This document shows positions 43,201 to 55,500 of a DNA stretch of 64,000 nucleotides, piece by piece (the stretch's first letter is position 1; each line of letters starts with the position of its first letter). Made by a program: the position numbers and the translations under genes. The notes beneath the pieces were generated by a model. It was not told the DNA's origin and ran no database searches. It saw only the letters and a list, made by a program, of their open reading frames with translations. Source of the stretch: Asterias rubens (lineage: Eukaryota > Echinodermata > Asteroidea > Forcipulatida > Asteriidae); NCBI RefSeq assembly GCF_902459465.1, contig NC_047076.1, positions 10,052,146-10,116,145 of the forward strand. Reading direction: 5' to 3'.

Positions 43201-43222
43201 TGCTACACACACTTCTTCTTAG
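37142..43222 (+). CDS. Small membrane-anchored C3HC4 RING protein
   Basis: Spliced CDS join(37142..37294, 38348..38413, 43028..43222): 137 residues; both introns phase 0. The N-terminus has one hydrophobic segment (about residues 8-22, LAAGLAIPGLYIMY) followed by a strongly basic stretch (KERKRERRR), suggesting a signal anchor. A short charged helix follows, then a C-terminal RING: CVVC, X11, CGH, X3, CRRC, X17, CVVC, fitting C3HC4. RING domains recruit E2 enzymes, so an E3 ubiquitin ligase at a membrane is likely (inference). An in-frame stop just upstream fixes the ATG. I do not recognise the exact orthologue. It is divergent from SVIP, which acts with p97 in ubiquitin pathways, but 9 kb of repeats separates them. 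Confidence 0.82.
37320..37440. repeat. TACTTCCTGC MITE in RING intron 1
   Basis: Ends AGCCAAGTTCATACTTCCTG and CAAGTATGAACCAGGATT are inverted. It starts about 26 bp after the donor of exon 1. Same family as 60716-60893. Confidence 0.7.
38348..38413 (+). CDS. RING gene exon 2: charged linker
   Basis: Twenty-two codons, QQLLKKLEKYEVTEPISSKD then EE, between acceptor CTTTCACAG and donor GTAAGATT. It links the anchor to the RING. Confidence 0.78.
38414..41482. other. RING gene intron 2, first 3 kb
   Basis: It contains a 'GGCACTGGACAC' MITE fragment at ~38484-38570; otherwise AT-rich DNA with no exon or repeat I can support. Confidence 0.5.
41483..41855. repeat. 'GGCACTGGACAC' MITE in RING intron 2
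   Basis: Begins TAAAGGCAGTGGACACTATT and ends ATAGTGTCCACTGGCTTTAA. Near full length, with a short internal duplication (GTAGTTTTCGAGA). Confidence 0.85.
42189..42365. mobile_element. Palindromic MITE, CCCGGTCCCACT ends
   Basis: Arms GCCCGGTCCCACTGCAGCGA and the inverse ending GTAGTGGGACCGGGC, with GTTATC units expanded in one arm. CTTTAG lies on both sides as a likely target duplication. Confidence 0.82.
42705..42993. repeat. 36-bp minisatellite, eight copies, before RING last exon
   Basis: The unit contains GAATTGAATCAGCCCATCCT and ATTGTCAAATAG. Because 36 is a multiple of three, frames stay open on both strands; these are not genes. The array ends about 34 bp before the splice acceptor at 43027. 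Confidence 0.93.
43028..43222 (+). CDS. RING gene exon 3: C3HC4 RING and stop
   Basis: Acceptor TTTTTTTTCAG ends at 43027; stop TAG at 43220-43222. Encodes CVVCMSSPASICTKPCGH, then CRRCFVKTIQ, LRCVVCRAK and a polar tail. All eight zinc ligands are present. Confidence 0.92.
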   Translation, partial: CVVCMSSPASICTKPCGHQVICRRCFVKTIQMAVSQRLLPLRCVVCRAKVTQLQQTTFATHTSS

Positions 43223-43590
43223 AATGGGCTTCCTTTTCACAACTAGCAATGTACATTTATTTAAAACTTAACTTTATTGCACACTTAATCCAGATTTCCA
43301 GAGGAAAGCATATTTTATCTGTAAGTGTGGTAACTATTGATACACATGGAGAAGTCTTTCATAACTTTTTCAAGGGTTTTCTGATCTGTTTAAAATGTGT
43401 ACATGATGTACAGTGTCATTTGTAGAATATTGGAAGCTAGTGCTAAATGATATCAATTAGGAATATATATTGCAAAGTAATGTACATGTATTGTACCACT
43501 ATAATACTTAGAGGGGTCTTTCAAATAGTATGCAATCTGTTTCTTAAATGTCCGTGCTTTAAATGATATATTTGTTTTTTTATAATTGCA

Positions 43591-43596
43591 AATAAA
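43591..43596 (+). terminator. Likely RING gene poly(A) signal AATAAA
   Basis: A canonical AATAAA 370 bp after the stop, followed by a T-rich stretch. Another AATAAA lies near 46333, so a longer 3' UTR is possible. Confidence 0.45.
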
Positions 43597-43633
43597 ATGT
43601 TCCTTTAATAACAACCTGGATATGCTGGAGTTA

Positions 43634-43830
43634 AAGGTACTGGACACTATTGGCCATTACTCAAAACAATTATTAGCATAAAACCTTACTTGGTAACAAA
43701 CATTGGAGTGCTGTTGATAGTATAAAACATTGTGAGAAACGGCTCCCTCGGGAGTAACATAGTTTTTTAGAAAGAAGTAATTTATCAGTAAAATATTTGA
43801 ATTGATTTCGAGCGCTTGGTCTCGAAATCA
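43634..43830. repeat. 'GGCACTGGACAC' MITE, 5' part only
   Basis: TAAAGGTACTGGACACTATT through ACGGCTCCCTCGGGAGTAAC; the other end is missing. Confidence 0.72.
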
Positions 43831-44089
43831 AATGACATGATTTAATAATCCATTCTTGATGTGTTTTATTGTCTTTTAGACATTGTTAAATTGTTACATT
43901 GCTTCTGAGGTTGCATATATATAACATCGAATTACAGACTTTTTGTTTTGTGTTACCCAAGAAATCTGACCAAATGAATCTAGTATGTGGGCGAATACTT
44001 ACATGCACTGTACATTGAATAGAACTTTAAATGTATTTTTGAGGAAACTCATACATTATTATTGTAAGCAATAACTTTTCAAAAGGTGA

Positions 44090-44357
44090 GATTATCAAGT
44101 GGTTGCATTGACAACCAGAATTGTATCTAGTTTGTGAACCGCTGTATAGCTATTTTGATTATCAAGTGGTTGCATTGACAACCAGAATTGTATCTAGTTT
44201 GTGAACCGCTGTATAGCTATTTTGATTATCAAGTGGTTGCATTGACAACCAGAATTATATCTAGTTTGTGAACAGCTGTATAGCTATTTTGATTATCAAG
44301 TGGTTGCATTGACAACCAGAATTGTATCTAGTTTGTGAACCGCTGTATAGCTATTTT
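44090..44357. repeat. 67-bp tandem repeat, four copies
   Basis: Unit GATTATCAAGTGGTTGCATT ... GTGAACCGCTGTATAGCTAT, period 67 bp, nearly identical copies. It lies downstream of the RING gene. Confidence 0.93.
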
Positions 44358-46640
44358 GTTTGTACATTGTAGTTAGTTTGCTGGCATTTCTATAAGTGTC
44401 CGGCCGATCAAGTCCGCTAACAGTAATTTAACATGTACAATTAGGGATGAGACACTGCAGATATTGTGTTGGATTTCAGCAGACATTTTAACGATTGGTC
44501 CACTGTAGAGAGTTTGCCATTTCATTGCAGTCATTGTGTTAAAGCAGAGATTTTGGCCCTTGTTTTTATAGCACCGTGATGTACTCGCGCATTTTTAACG
44601 TTTTTAGTGTAAAACATCCCAGTACAATCATTTAGGATAACAATAATTCTTCCATGTTCAACAATTTTGCTATGCATACTTATTGATTGAAAAAGAGATT
44701 TAAATGAACTGTTAATAACTAAACTATGTCTTGTTAGAGTGTAAATTTGTATTAAGTACAAGTTATTATTGCATTAAAGCACAGTATTTAGGTAGAATGG
44801 AAGTCTATATACACCTCCAAGACAAGTTAAAAGATTGTTAACCACTTTGCGTCAGATAAAGTGTGTACAGGGCCAATTATTCAAGGCTTGCCTCTGGGGG
44901 TGTTTTCATGGAGCCCACTAGTTCACCCTTACAAAGAGGGGAAGAAGGTTCTGGAAATTATGCTCTGAATATCTCTGAAGTAAATTCAAAGCTGTCAATT
45001 TACTTACCAAAAAGCCCTTATAAAATGACCATTCAAGTCGCCCAAGTGCCAGTCACGGGTGATGGTCAAACAAGCAGTAGAACCAACGTACTGAGAACCA
45101 CACAAATTGCAGCTAGGAGTTTTTTCAGTCCATTTTCCACAGATAAATTACGCTTCAGATTCTCCCAAAATACTTGAGGTGAAGTCTGGTAGTATAATGA
45201 ACAGTCTAAATGAAGCTTAAGTAAAGTTGTTAAGTCAAAGGTACACAGGAGCAAAGAACTGTTGCATCAAAATACTATCCTCAAGGCAAGCAGTGAACTC
45301 ACAAACCAAAATGGCATTGCTCAAAGGTCAACTGCTGTTGCATGGCACAAATAATATACAAATGTACAAAATCAACTGCTGTTGCATGACTTGCTTTTAA
45401 CAATATTAGTCACAACATGTACATCTGTTTAAAAGGCTGAAGCTATGTGATGCCCTGTGGGTGCCTATGCTCACATTTCTCACAAGACAAAATCAAATCC
45501 GGTCGGGTGCGTATCATGAGAACCTTTGTTTTTTTGTCTGCATTAAGTCAGGGTTTGAATGTGGCAACAGTAAAAAAAAATATATATATATTTCACAAAG
45601 CTCCCAAAATTCCCAACAATAATACCATGCTGAGGCACAGACGTTGTTTTCGTAACACTGACACATAAGTGGTTAAAACAATTGGAACATGTTCAGCATT
45701 AGACACACACATTATTTACATTCAATTTCTTCTTTGAAGTTTATGCAACATAGTACATGAAGTTGTATTGCCTGAAGCCAGTGATTTTCAGATGGGATTA
45801 CAGTGAATTTGCTTAGTAGTTTTAATGGGGTAAGTTTATGGCAAGTATTTGTAATATCAAGATGTTTGCAAGAAGGTCAAGTAATACTCCTAAAGCAATT
45901 TCATGATTGTTCGTGTTTCATTGACAGTAGGATTCAGCAATCTGGTTTTATCATTTTGTTGAAATAAATGTCAAAGGTAATCTTATGGGACCTATCTTGA
46001 CATTTTAGGTAAAAACAAACAGTTAAGGAAAACCCCAGAGTTCTAAGTAAAAGAGTCAAGTTATGGTCAATGGAGCATAATTAACCATGGAGTTTCTTCT
46101 GTTGAAGAGATGGTTTTCTTAAAGATCCATTTGTAGATGAGTTTTGTACTTTAATCAATTCAATAAGTGATCATGTATTGAATCATTTGAAATCACAACA
46201 TCCATTGTTTATTTAGATGTGATTGCCATATAGCATCATTGTAAACATCAATAGTGTCAAGATTAACTATATCTGTAAGAGCCCTTTTTGATATACATAG
46301 TTTATGTACAGGGCTGTTTTTGTTTTTGTATTTAAATAAAAGTCAATTAACTTCCAAGACAGGTTAATTTGTTAACTGTACTTTGATTCCGAGTCTGACT
46401 AAGTGTTTGCTGCCTTCTTTGGGTTTGTATAATATCATGGGATGAATTTGAATAGCCATCATGATTGGGAAACAACACTTTGTAAGTACATTGTAGCATT
46501 CCTTAATTCACCATTACACAGACCCATCCCATGAAATATGCATATAATGTACATATTGATTAGCAGCTATACAGATAAGCAGTTACGAGACGCACAATCG
46601 CACATACAAAACAGCGCAATGTTCCCTCATATTGCAAACC
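44358..46640. other. Intergenic DNA, nothing recognised
   Basis: AT-rich; short open frames only. An AATAAA near 46333 could end a long RING-gene 3' UTR. Confidence 0.45.
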
Positions 46641-46649
46641 AAAATGTTA

Positions 46650-47415
46650 GTGATCCCAACCATAGTGATCCTGACCATGGTGATCCTGACCATGGTGATC
46701 CTGACCATGGTGATCCTGACCATGGTGATCCTGACCATGGGGATCCTGACCATGGTGATCCTGACCATGGGGATCCTGACCATGGTGATCCCGACCATGG
46801 TGATCCCGACCATGGTGATCCCGACGACCATGGTGATCCTGACCATGGTGATCCCGACCATGGTGATCCCGACCATGGTGATCCCGACCATGGTGATCCC
46901 GACCATGGTGATCCCGACCATGGTGATCCCGACCATGGTGATCCCGACCATGGTGATCCCGACCATGGTGATCCCGACCATGGTGATCCCGACCATGGTG
47001 ATCCTGACCATGGGGATCCTGACCATGGTGATCCTGACCATGGGGATCCCGACCATGGTGATCCCGACCATGGGGATCCCGACCATGGTGATCCCGACCA
47101 TGGTGATCCCGACCATGGTGATCCCGACCATGGTGATTCCGACCATGGTGATCTTGACCATGGTGATCCCGACCATGGTGATCCTGACCATGGTGATCCC
47201 GACCATGGTGATCCCGACCATGGTGATCCTGACCATGGTGATCCTGACCATGGTGATCCCGACCATGGTGATCCCGACCATGGTGATCCTGACCATGGTG
47301 ATCCTGACCATGGTGATCCCGACCATGGTGATCCTGACCATGGTGATCTTGACCATGGTGATCCCGACCATGGTGATCCTGACCATGGTGATCCTGACCA
47401 TGGTGATCCTGACCT
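46650..47415. repeat. 15-bp minisatellite, about 50 copies
   Basis: The unit is GACCATGGTGATCCC or GACCATGGTGATCCT. One 3-bp insertion (GACGACCATGG) occurs near 46822. The period keeps three frames open (DPDHG on +, and Met-Val-rich frames on both strands), which is a by-product. C/T variants are interspersed in blocks. Confidence 0.95.
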
Positions 47416-48495
47416 TTAAAAACTACACCAAACTCAACTTGTTAGAATCAAATTGTTTATTGTTCAATCAAGCGAATTAAGGCAAAGAGTTAAACATCAG
47501 AAGTAAGTTAAGCTGCAACTCATCATCTGTACAACTCTATCTACCTTAAGGTTTGGTCAGTTTGAATACAAGCTTTGCAAGCTCAGCTTTTGCAAACAGG
47601 GACTTAACCTATTACAAAGTTTGTTTCTTCTTGCTACGTAAGTGTCACTTATCTAATCTTCCAGACATTGCATTTACATCCATGAAGAATTAAATACAAT
47701 GGACTAACTGTACAAACACAAACAACATCAGTGATCAGATATATTGGGTTAAATTTACCTGCTAAATTTATTTGAAAATCTAGCCAATCTAATGTTTTAT
47801 AGGCTGTCCGGTCTTGCAATGGAGGCATAAAGGAACTTTGTTTGTTTCCAATGTAGCAATACCAATGCCCCCCCCCCCCCAAAAAAAAAAAAAAAAAATA
47901 AAATAGTTGTTACCTTTGTGAGAGACTTGCAGAACTTTTAATGATTGTAGAAATTACAAACTCACTGTGTATTATTCTAGGTAAATTAACACAAATAAAT
48001 CTTTTATAAGACAATTGTGAAGATTACAAACCTTATTGGCATGTGCTTAATACAATGTACATGATTACCCCAGATTTGATGCTAATTGTCCCTATATTTA
48101 GATGTACATCAATGTCTTCTTGGTGTCAATTTAAAAAAAAAATCAAAATGAAACTTTATGCAGTCAATAAAATACACTAACTTAATCATACACTCAATCC
48201 ATCAACAGGTGTGTAATTAACAGACTGATAATCAAACACACAGAAACTCTGCACTTGGGTTGGATTATAGAATATTGGCTTCATGGAAGTCCACTTAAAT
48301 TCAATTTCTTCAGTTTAAAAGATGAGTGAAAGGTGTAACTGCTACCTTGTGTGTGTTAATGAATTGCTAGTCTATAACATCTGATTGTAGCTTCAACTAT
48401 TGATCAATCATTTGCTCCTTTACAGGTTGACATTTAACCTCTTAAAAACACAAGGAATAGATTCAAGAATGTACTCAAACAAAATAGCAGGATTT
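47416..48495. other. Intergenic DNA with poly-C/poly-A tract
   Basis: No gene. A run of C then A lies at about 47868-47900. It separates the 15-bp array from the compound foldback. Confidence 0.5.
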
Positions 48496-48497
48496 AT

Positions 48498-49015
48498 AGA
48501 ACTGACATACAGGTCCTTGTCATTTGATTGTTGGAACTTAATTCATTTGACATTCACCATTACTCCCATCCGCATCGGCGATCAAAAAGACCTATTCGCC
48601 CATGGGGAATAGCATTTCCCATTCAACAGTTAGGATCATCCTTGTTCCCAATGTTTTTGAGCAGTACAGCGCTGCCGCACCTCTGCTAAAACAAAGGAGC
48701 ACTTGTGCAAAAGGTTGTGATCCGATTTGTGCATTGTTGCCGCTACGCAGCGCTATATGATTTTTGGTTGTCAGTAATTTGTGTGATTTTTCATAATGTT
48801 ATACTTTTTAAAATACATCAAATGACAAGGATCTATATGTCAGTTATATAAACAAATATTGATTGGCTTTAATTCGTGGAATTGAAGGAATATTATCGCT
48901 CGGTAAAATTTGGACTGTTCCATTTCACTCGTTTTCGTCTCGTGAAATGGAACAGTCCAAATTTTACCTTGCGATAATATTCCTCCCATTCCACTCTGAG
49001 CCACTCAATATTTTT
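48498..49015. mobile_element. Compound foldback element, copy 2
   Basis: Part 1 runs from AGAACTGACATACAGGTCCT to ATATGTCAGTTATATA; part 2 is the TTGATTGGCTTTAATTCGTG palindrome ending CCACTCAATATTT. Part 2 is fuller than in copy 1: it keeps an inner TTCCATTTCACTCG / CGTGAAATGGAA hairpin. Confidence 0.82.
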
Positions 49016-49305
49016 ACAGTGAGCAGTTCAAATGCAACACAATAGTACTAGGTTAATTTAAGAACCTTAAACTTGATATTATAATCAGTATTATTGGATC
49101 AGTCTAACATGTTTTCTTTAACAGTGTATCCAAGTTCCTGTACATGTATATACAGCTACTATAAAAATAAATCACTACAAAATATGTTACAAAATACTCT
49201 CACTCAGTTTGCATTGAAAGTATGAAATTAGCAAAACAGGAACTGCATGTATTCTAACAAGTTGCTCTCTGTTTGGTGTGTCCTGTGGTATTACCTGCTT
49301 ATTGG

Positions 49306-49454
49306 GCTACATTGGGTGGGTACCAATGGGTACCATTGGGTGGGTACCATTGGGTGGGTACCATTGGGTGGGTACCATTGGGTGGGTACCACTGGGTGGG
49401 TACCATTGGGTGGGTACCATTGGGTGGGTACCATTGGGTGGGTACCATTGGGTA
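49306..49454. repeat. 14-bp minisatellite directly after TRRAP stop codon
   Basis: Unit TGGGTGGGTACCAT, about ten copies, one starting within a few bases of the TRRAP stop. It is therefore the start of the TRRAP 3' UTR on the - strand. Confidence 0.92.
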
Positions 49455-49564
49455 CTATAACCATGGATGCCAGGCTGGGTCCATACGACACAGATTGTCT
49501 GGGCTGTTTGCAGCTGCTACTAATGTACTCACTTTACTCTCGCCTCCTTCAAACTGAGCAAGAT
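49455..49564 (-). CDS. TRRAP: TRRAP exon w16: FATC tail and stop
   Basis: Reads NLAQFEGGESKVSTLVAAAN, then PDNLCRMDPAWHPWL and TAG. Acceptor GTATTACAG. The FATC ending is almost the same as in vertebrates. Confidence 0.96.
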
Positions 49565-52500
49565 CTGTAATACAACAAAGACATTCAGTCAGTCAAACAA
49601 AACATTTAGCAACATATAACTCACGTTTTAGTTTCTAGTGGATGTGTCATGAAGTGAGTTGCTTCAGTAATGATTGGTTGACAGGTTCAATGTTGAAGCA
49701 AATATGAGTCCCTTTTATAGAGAGATTGAAGGTTACTTGGGAAAGGTTTGACTGAATTTGAAGTCAGTTTCAAACCATTAATAAACTTCTTTAAATTGAA
49801 CATTTGAGGTGGTTAAATATAACAACACATTATTTGGACGGAAGCTGCGCAACATTTTCAACTGTAGCGTCATTTCAAACTAGAACAAAAAGTCCACAAA
49901 ATAATATTAAAATCTGCTATGTCACTATCTGTTAGTACAGTCTATGGTAACATGATGCAGTACTTACTGCTAGTACAGTCTATAGCTACATGATGCAGTA
50001 CTTACTGCTAGTACAGTCTATAGCTACATGATGCAGTACTTACTGCTAGTAGAGTCTATAGCTACATGATGCAATACTTACTGCTAGTACAGTCTATGGT
50101 AACATGATGCAGTACTTACTGCTAGTATAGTCTATAGCTACATGATGCAGTACTTACTGCTAGTACAGTCTATGGTAACATGATGCAATACTTACTGCTA
50201 GTACAGTCTATGGTAACATGATGCAGTACTTACTGCTAGTACAGTCTATGGTAACATGATGCAGTACTTACTGCTAGTACAGTCTATGGTAACATGATGC
50301 AGTACTTACTGCTAGTACAGTCTATGGTAACATGATGCAGTACTTACTGCTAGTACAGTCTATAGCTACATGATGCAGTACTTACTGCTAGTACAGTCTA
50401 TAGCTACATGATGCAGTACTTACTGCTAGTACAGTCTATAGCTACATGATGCAGTACTTACTGCTAGTACAGTCTATGGTAACATGATGCAGTACTTACT
50501 GCTAGTACAGTCTATAGCTACATGATGCAGTACTTACTGCTAGTACAGTCTATAGCTACATGATGCAGTACTTACTGCTAGTACAGTCTATGGTAACATG
50601 ATGCAGTACTTACTGCTAGTACAGTCTATGGTAACATGATGCAGTACTTACTGCTAGTACAGTCTATGGTAACATGATGCAGTACTTACTGCTAGTACAG
50701 TCTATGGTAACATGATGCAGTACTTACTGCTAGTACAGTCTATGGTAACATGATGCAATACTTACTGCTAGTACAGTCTATGGTAACATGATGCAGTACT
50801 TACTGCTAGTACAGTCTATGGTAACATGATGCAATACTTACTGCTAGTACAGTCTATGGTAACATGATGCAATACTTACTGCTACAGTAGTACAGTCTAT
50901 AGCTACATGATGCAGTACTTACTGCTAGTACAGTCTATGGTAACATGATGCAGTACTTACTGCTAGTACAGTCTATGGTAACATGATGCAGTACTTACTG
51001 CTAGTACAGTCTATGGTAACATGATGCAGTACTTACTGCTAGTACAGTCTATGGTAACATGATGCAGTACTTACTGCTAGTACAGTCTATGGTAACATGA
51101 TGCAATACTTACTGCTAGTACAGTCTATAGCTACATGATGCAGTACTTACTGCTAGTACAGTCTATGGTAACATGATGCAGTACTTACTGCTAGTACAGT
51201 GTGTAGCTACATGATGCAGTACTTACTGCTAGTACAGTCTATAGCTACATGATGCAGTACTTACTGCTAGTACAGTCTATGGTAACATGATGCAGTACTT
51301 ACTGCTAGTACAGTCTATGGTAACATGATGCAGTACTTACTGCTAGTACAGTCTATAGCTACATGATGCAGTACTTACTGCTAGTACAGTCTATAGCTAC
51401 ATGATGCAGTACTTACTGCTAGTACAGTCTATAGCTACATGATGCAGTACTTACTGCTAGTACAGTCTATGGTAACATGATGCAGTACTTACTGCTAGTA
51501 CAGTCTATGGTAACATGATGCAGTACTTACTGCTAGTACAGTCTATGGTAACATGATGCAATACTTACTGCTAGTACAGTCTATGGTAACATGATGCAAT
51601 ACTTACTGCTAGTACAGTCTATGGTAACATGATGCAATACTTACTGCTAGTACAGTCTATGGTAACATGATGCAATACTTACTCTGTAGTCTAGTCATGA
51701 TGGCATTACAGGCTTTATTGACTGTAGATATCAATACATCACTGTCCATATTGGAGAGCTGGGATCCTGGGGCACTTGTATCATCTTGCTTCTGCTGTAT
51801 TAGAAAGTAGAGTAACAAAAGCTCTATAAGCACCCTGTTTATATCATGATGTAGGGTAACAATGTCATGTTATTCATCATCATGATTAGTCTGGATTTTA
51901 GGATCCTTAGGTTTCAATCATACAAATCACACTCAGCTATTTCCTCACAACTACTTATGGCGACGTTTCAATCATCATGATCTAGCAATTCAAACCAAGC
52001 TTCTTGTTTACAGTGCTCTTGTAAACCTCTCGTTATTGTAAGGTTGTGAAACTTGGGTTACAAATCGCAGAAAACTTGCTGACATTTGAAAGCTACCACC
52101 AGCGCTGCCTCAGAAGGATCCTTAACAGCAAATGGGAAGACCGCCGCACGAATGCAAGTGTCCTCGCTGAGGCAAAAACCACCATGGGAGCAAATCAAAC
52201 ACCAGCTGAGATGGTCTGGCCACTGCGTGTGGATGACAAATGAGCGCCTTCATAAAAAAGTAGTCTACTCCCAGCTAAGCAAAGGACAACGGACTCCTGG
52301 AGGGCAACGTAAAACGCTATAAAGACACCCTTATAGCGTTAATACTAAATTGAAGGCAACCGTCCTCAAAGCCGCTGCAGGCGCAGATGACACAAAATGT
52401 CATCATTAACGTCGCAAAACCATCTGTCGTCCAAAACGAAAACTCCCTATTGTCTGTAATTCACATGTACCTTTTTATCCCATGCAATCATTTCATCCCT

Positions 52501-55500
52501 GAGTATAGCTCTGAGTAATGCAGGAGTCTGGAAGGCTGGTTGTACAAAACATCTTGCTGAGGCAATCATACATGCAGTCAGTATGCCATTCACTCCTACT
52601 GTAGTTAGGAACTCAGTGATGTTTGGTGTCAAGCGGAAAGGTACTGGTCTATTTGCATCCAATTCACCTACAATCAATTACAACATTCATAGTTTATATA
52701 ACAGTAATCATCGAGAAGGTGTTGGTCTATTTGCATCCAATTCACCTACAATCAATTACAACATTCATAGTTTATATAACAGTAATCATCGAGAGAAGGT
52801 GTTGGTCTATTTGCATCCAATTCACCTACAATCAATTACAACATTCATAGTTTATATAACAGTAATCATCCAGAAGGTGTTGGTCTATTCACATTCAATT
52901 CACATCCAACAACCAATAACAACATTTATAGTTTATATAACAGTAATCATCCAGAAGGTGTTGGTCTATTCACATTCAATTCACATCCAACAACCAATAA
53001 CAACATTCATAGTTTATATAACAGTAATCATCCAGAAGGTGTTGGTCTATTTGCATCCAATTCACATCCAACAACCAATAACAACATTTATAGTTTATAT
53101 AACAGTAATCATCCAGAAGGTGTTGGTCTTTTCACAACCAATTCACATCCAACAACCAATAACAACATTTATAGTTTATATAACAGTAATCATCCAGAAG
53201 GTGTTGGTCTATTTGCATCCAATTCACATCCAACAACCAATAACAACATTTATAGTTTATATAACAGTAATCATCCAGAAGGTGTTGGTCTTTTCACAAC
53301 CAATTCACATCCAACAACCAATAACAACATTTATAGTTTATATAACAGTAATCATCCAGAAGGTGTTGGTCTATTCACATTCAATTCACATCCAACAACC
53401 AATAACAACATTTATAGTTTATATAACAGTAATCATCCAGAAGGTGTTGGTCTATTCACATTCAATTCACATCCAACAACCAATAACAACATTCATAGTT
53501 TATATAACAGTAATCATCCAGAAGGTGTTGGTCTATTTGCATCCAATTCACATCCAACAACCAATAACAACATTCATAGTTTATATAACAGTAATCATCC
53601 AGAAGGTGTTGGTCTATTTGCATCCAATTCACATCCAACAACCAATAACAACATTTATAGTTTACATTAAATTAATCAGTGCTACAACCAACAACAATGG
53701 AATCAAAAGAAGGAAGAAGTTTATCTTAACTTTCTGTTGTCAATTATCTAATTACAAATTGTTCTGAACCATTTAACGGATAACTTTCCGTATGGCGCCG
53801 CCAATTGTTCACAAATTTTTACAAAAGAGATATCTCATTGAGGTAAATTAGATACATTATTTCATATCGAATGAAAAAGTGGTGGCGCATATGGAAACTT
53901 TTCCCATTTAACCCACACATTCAAGTGCAAGCCTTCAACTTTGCTCAAGAAGGAGCACAGCAATTTCCATCTGATAAGGGGCACTTGGGAAAATGTCAAT
54001 TGGTATTGGAATATTGCAAAGAGGACCACAGCAAAAGCACAGGGCACCACGGCAATTGCTGTTAGTGCCATATAGTTTCAAACAGGCTCATAATGAAGTC
54101 CTGATTTACAATAATAATAACGGTATTTGTAAATCGCCAAATTGCCAAAGGATACAAGGCCCTGAAGAAAGAAGGTCAAGACAGAACACAGACCAGACGA
54201 CCAGCTATGAAGAGGAGAAAGGTGGTTTTCAGAGCATGTTTGAAGGCTGGGACACTGTTTGAGTTTTTGATTATTCAGAGGTCTGGCTGCGTTATAGTTC
54301 AGGCTTGCATTAACATAAACTAGAACATCTTATTCAAACAAATTCAACTTGGTATGAATCCTACCTGTTCCATCATCCATATCAAATCTGAAATAAAAGA
54401 TGGAGAGTAGTCCAGAGTTCCTCTCTACTTGAATAATTTCAGGGTTGAGTCGAGTCAGATGCATTACAAACTCCACCAATCCAAGCAATGCAAGCTGCGT
54501 AGTAAACTGCAATTATAAACAACAAGAACTGGTATTAACCTCTAACCCAACATGATCAGGCACATCGGAAGGACAAAGCAATGGTTATAAGTGTCTTGCT
54601 TAGGGACACAAGTGTCATTACTGGGACTCCAACTAACACTCTGCTGAACCGAAATACCAGAGTTTGAATTGGGTGCTATTAACTGCTAAACCACGACACT
54701 TCCATAATGTATTCTGGTTTATCAGGCTACCAGTAGGAGCAGGTGTATCTCAACTTACCATCTTACGAAATGCAAAGTAGTCTGTTGCATCTGGGAATGT
54801 ATGCATGGCCCATTCTTTGAGCATTCCTTTAGGTACAGTATTAGTCTGCACCTCCTTTAAGACATCTCGTAGTACTTGGTGGCTAGCTTGGGAACCTCTT
54901 GACTGAACTGTCGCTAAGCGTTTATAGTAACGGTTAATAGGTGCATCATACTCCACTTGGTTCTTAGCACAACGCTGTTCGGGTGAAGAGAAATCAAAAC
55001 AATAATCATCAATTCAGAATACAAACAATCTATGAAGGTTCATCAAGCTAGGAAAACAACTTTATGTTTTGTCTAAGATTTAGTGAAAATGAGTATACGT
55101 GCATCAATCAAAGGGGCAAAGTCAATTATTAAAGATCAAATTGTTTTCCCCTGGATCTTTAGTTCAGGTATAACATTCATAATCAGTGACCTTTCAGAAT
55201 GAAACCACATAATTGTTTTTGACAGTTATTCTTGATCTCTGCACCGCTTGAGGACAACCAAAAGGGATTTTTGTTTTTTATTGAAGCAAGGGCCACAAGC
55301 ACTTTTGTGGATACAGGAGCTATATACAGTGTCATTATGATTATTATGATATATCCTGAAGGCGTGAAATAGTTTGAATGTGATAATAACACTAACCTGT
55401 TTATAGATGTCCAGTAGAGATAGAGAAGAAGTACTATCTTCAATTAATCTCATCTGTGGTGATACAGCGACTACCTTAGGCACAGTGAACTGAAGCTGCC

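Noticed and set aside
46538-47480. Three long open frames (up to 293 residues, DPDHG-type and Met-Val-type) on both strands
   Set aside because: They come from the 15-bp period, a multiple of three without stops. Several frames are open at once and there is no non-repeat domain.
49925-51682. CRISPR array
   Set aside because: Units are contiguous with no unique spacers, in an animal intron; it is a minisatellite.
52583-53767. A 394-residue open frame on +
   Set aside because: It is the 81-bp array read in a stop-free frame, antisense to TRRAP exon w14.
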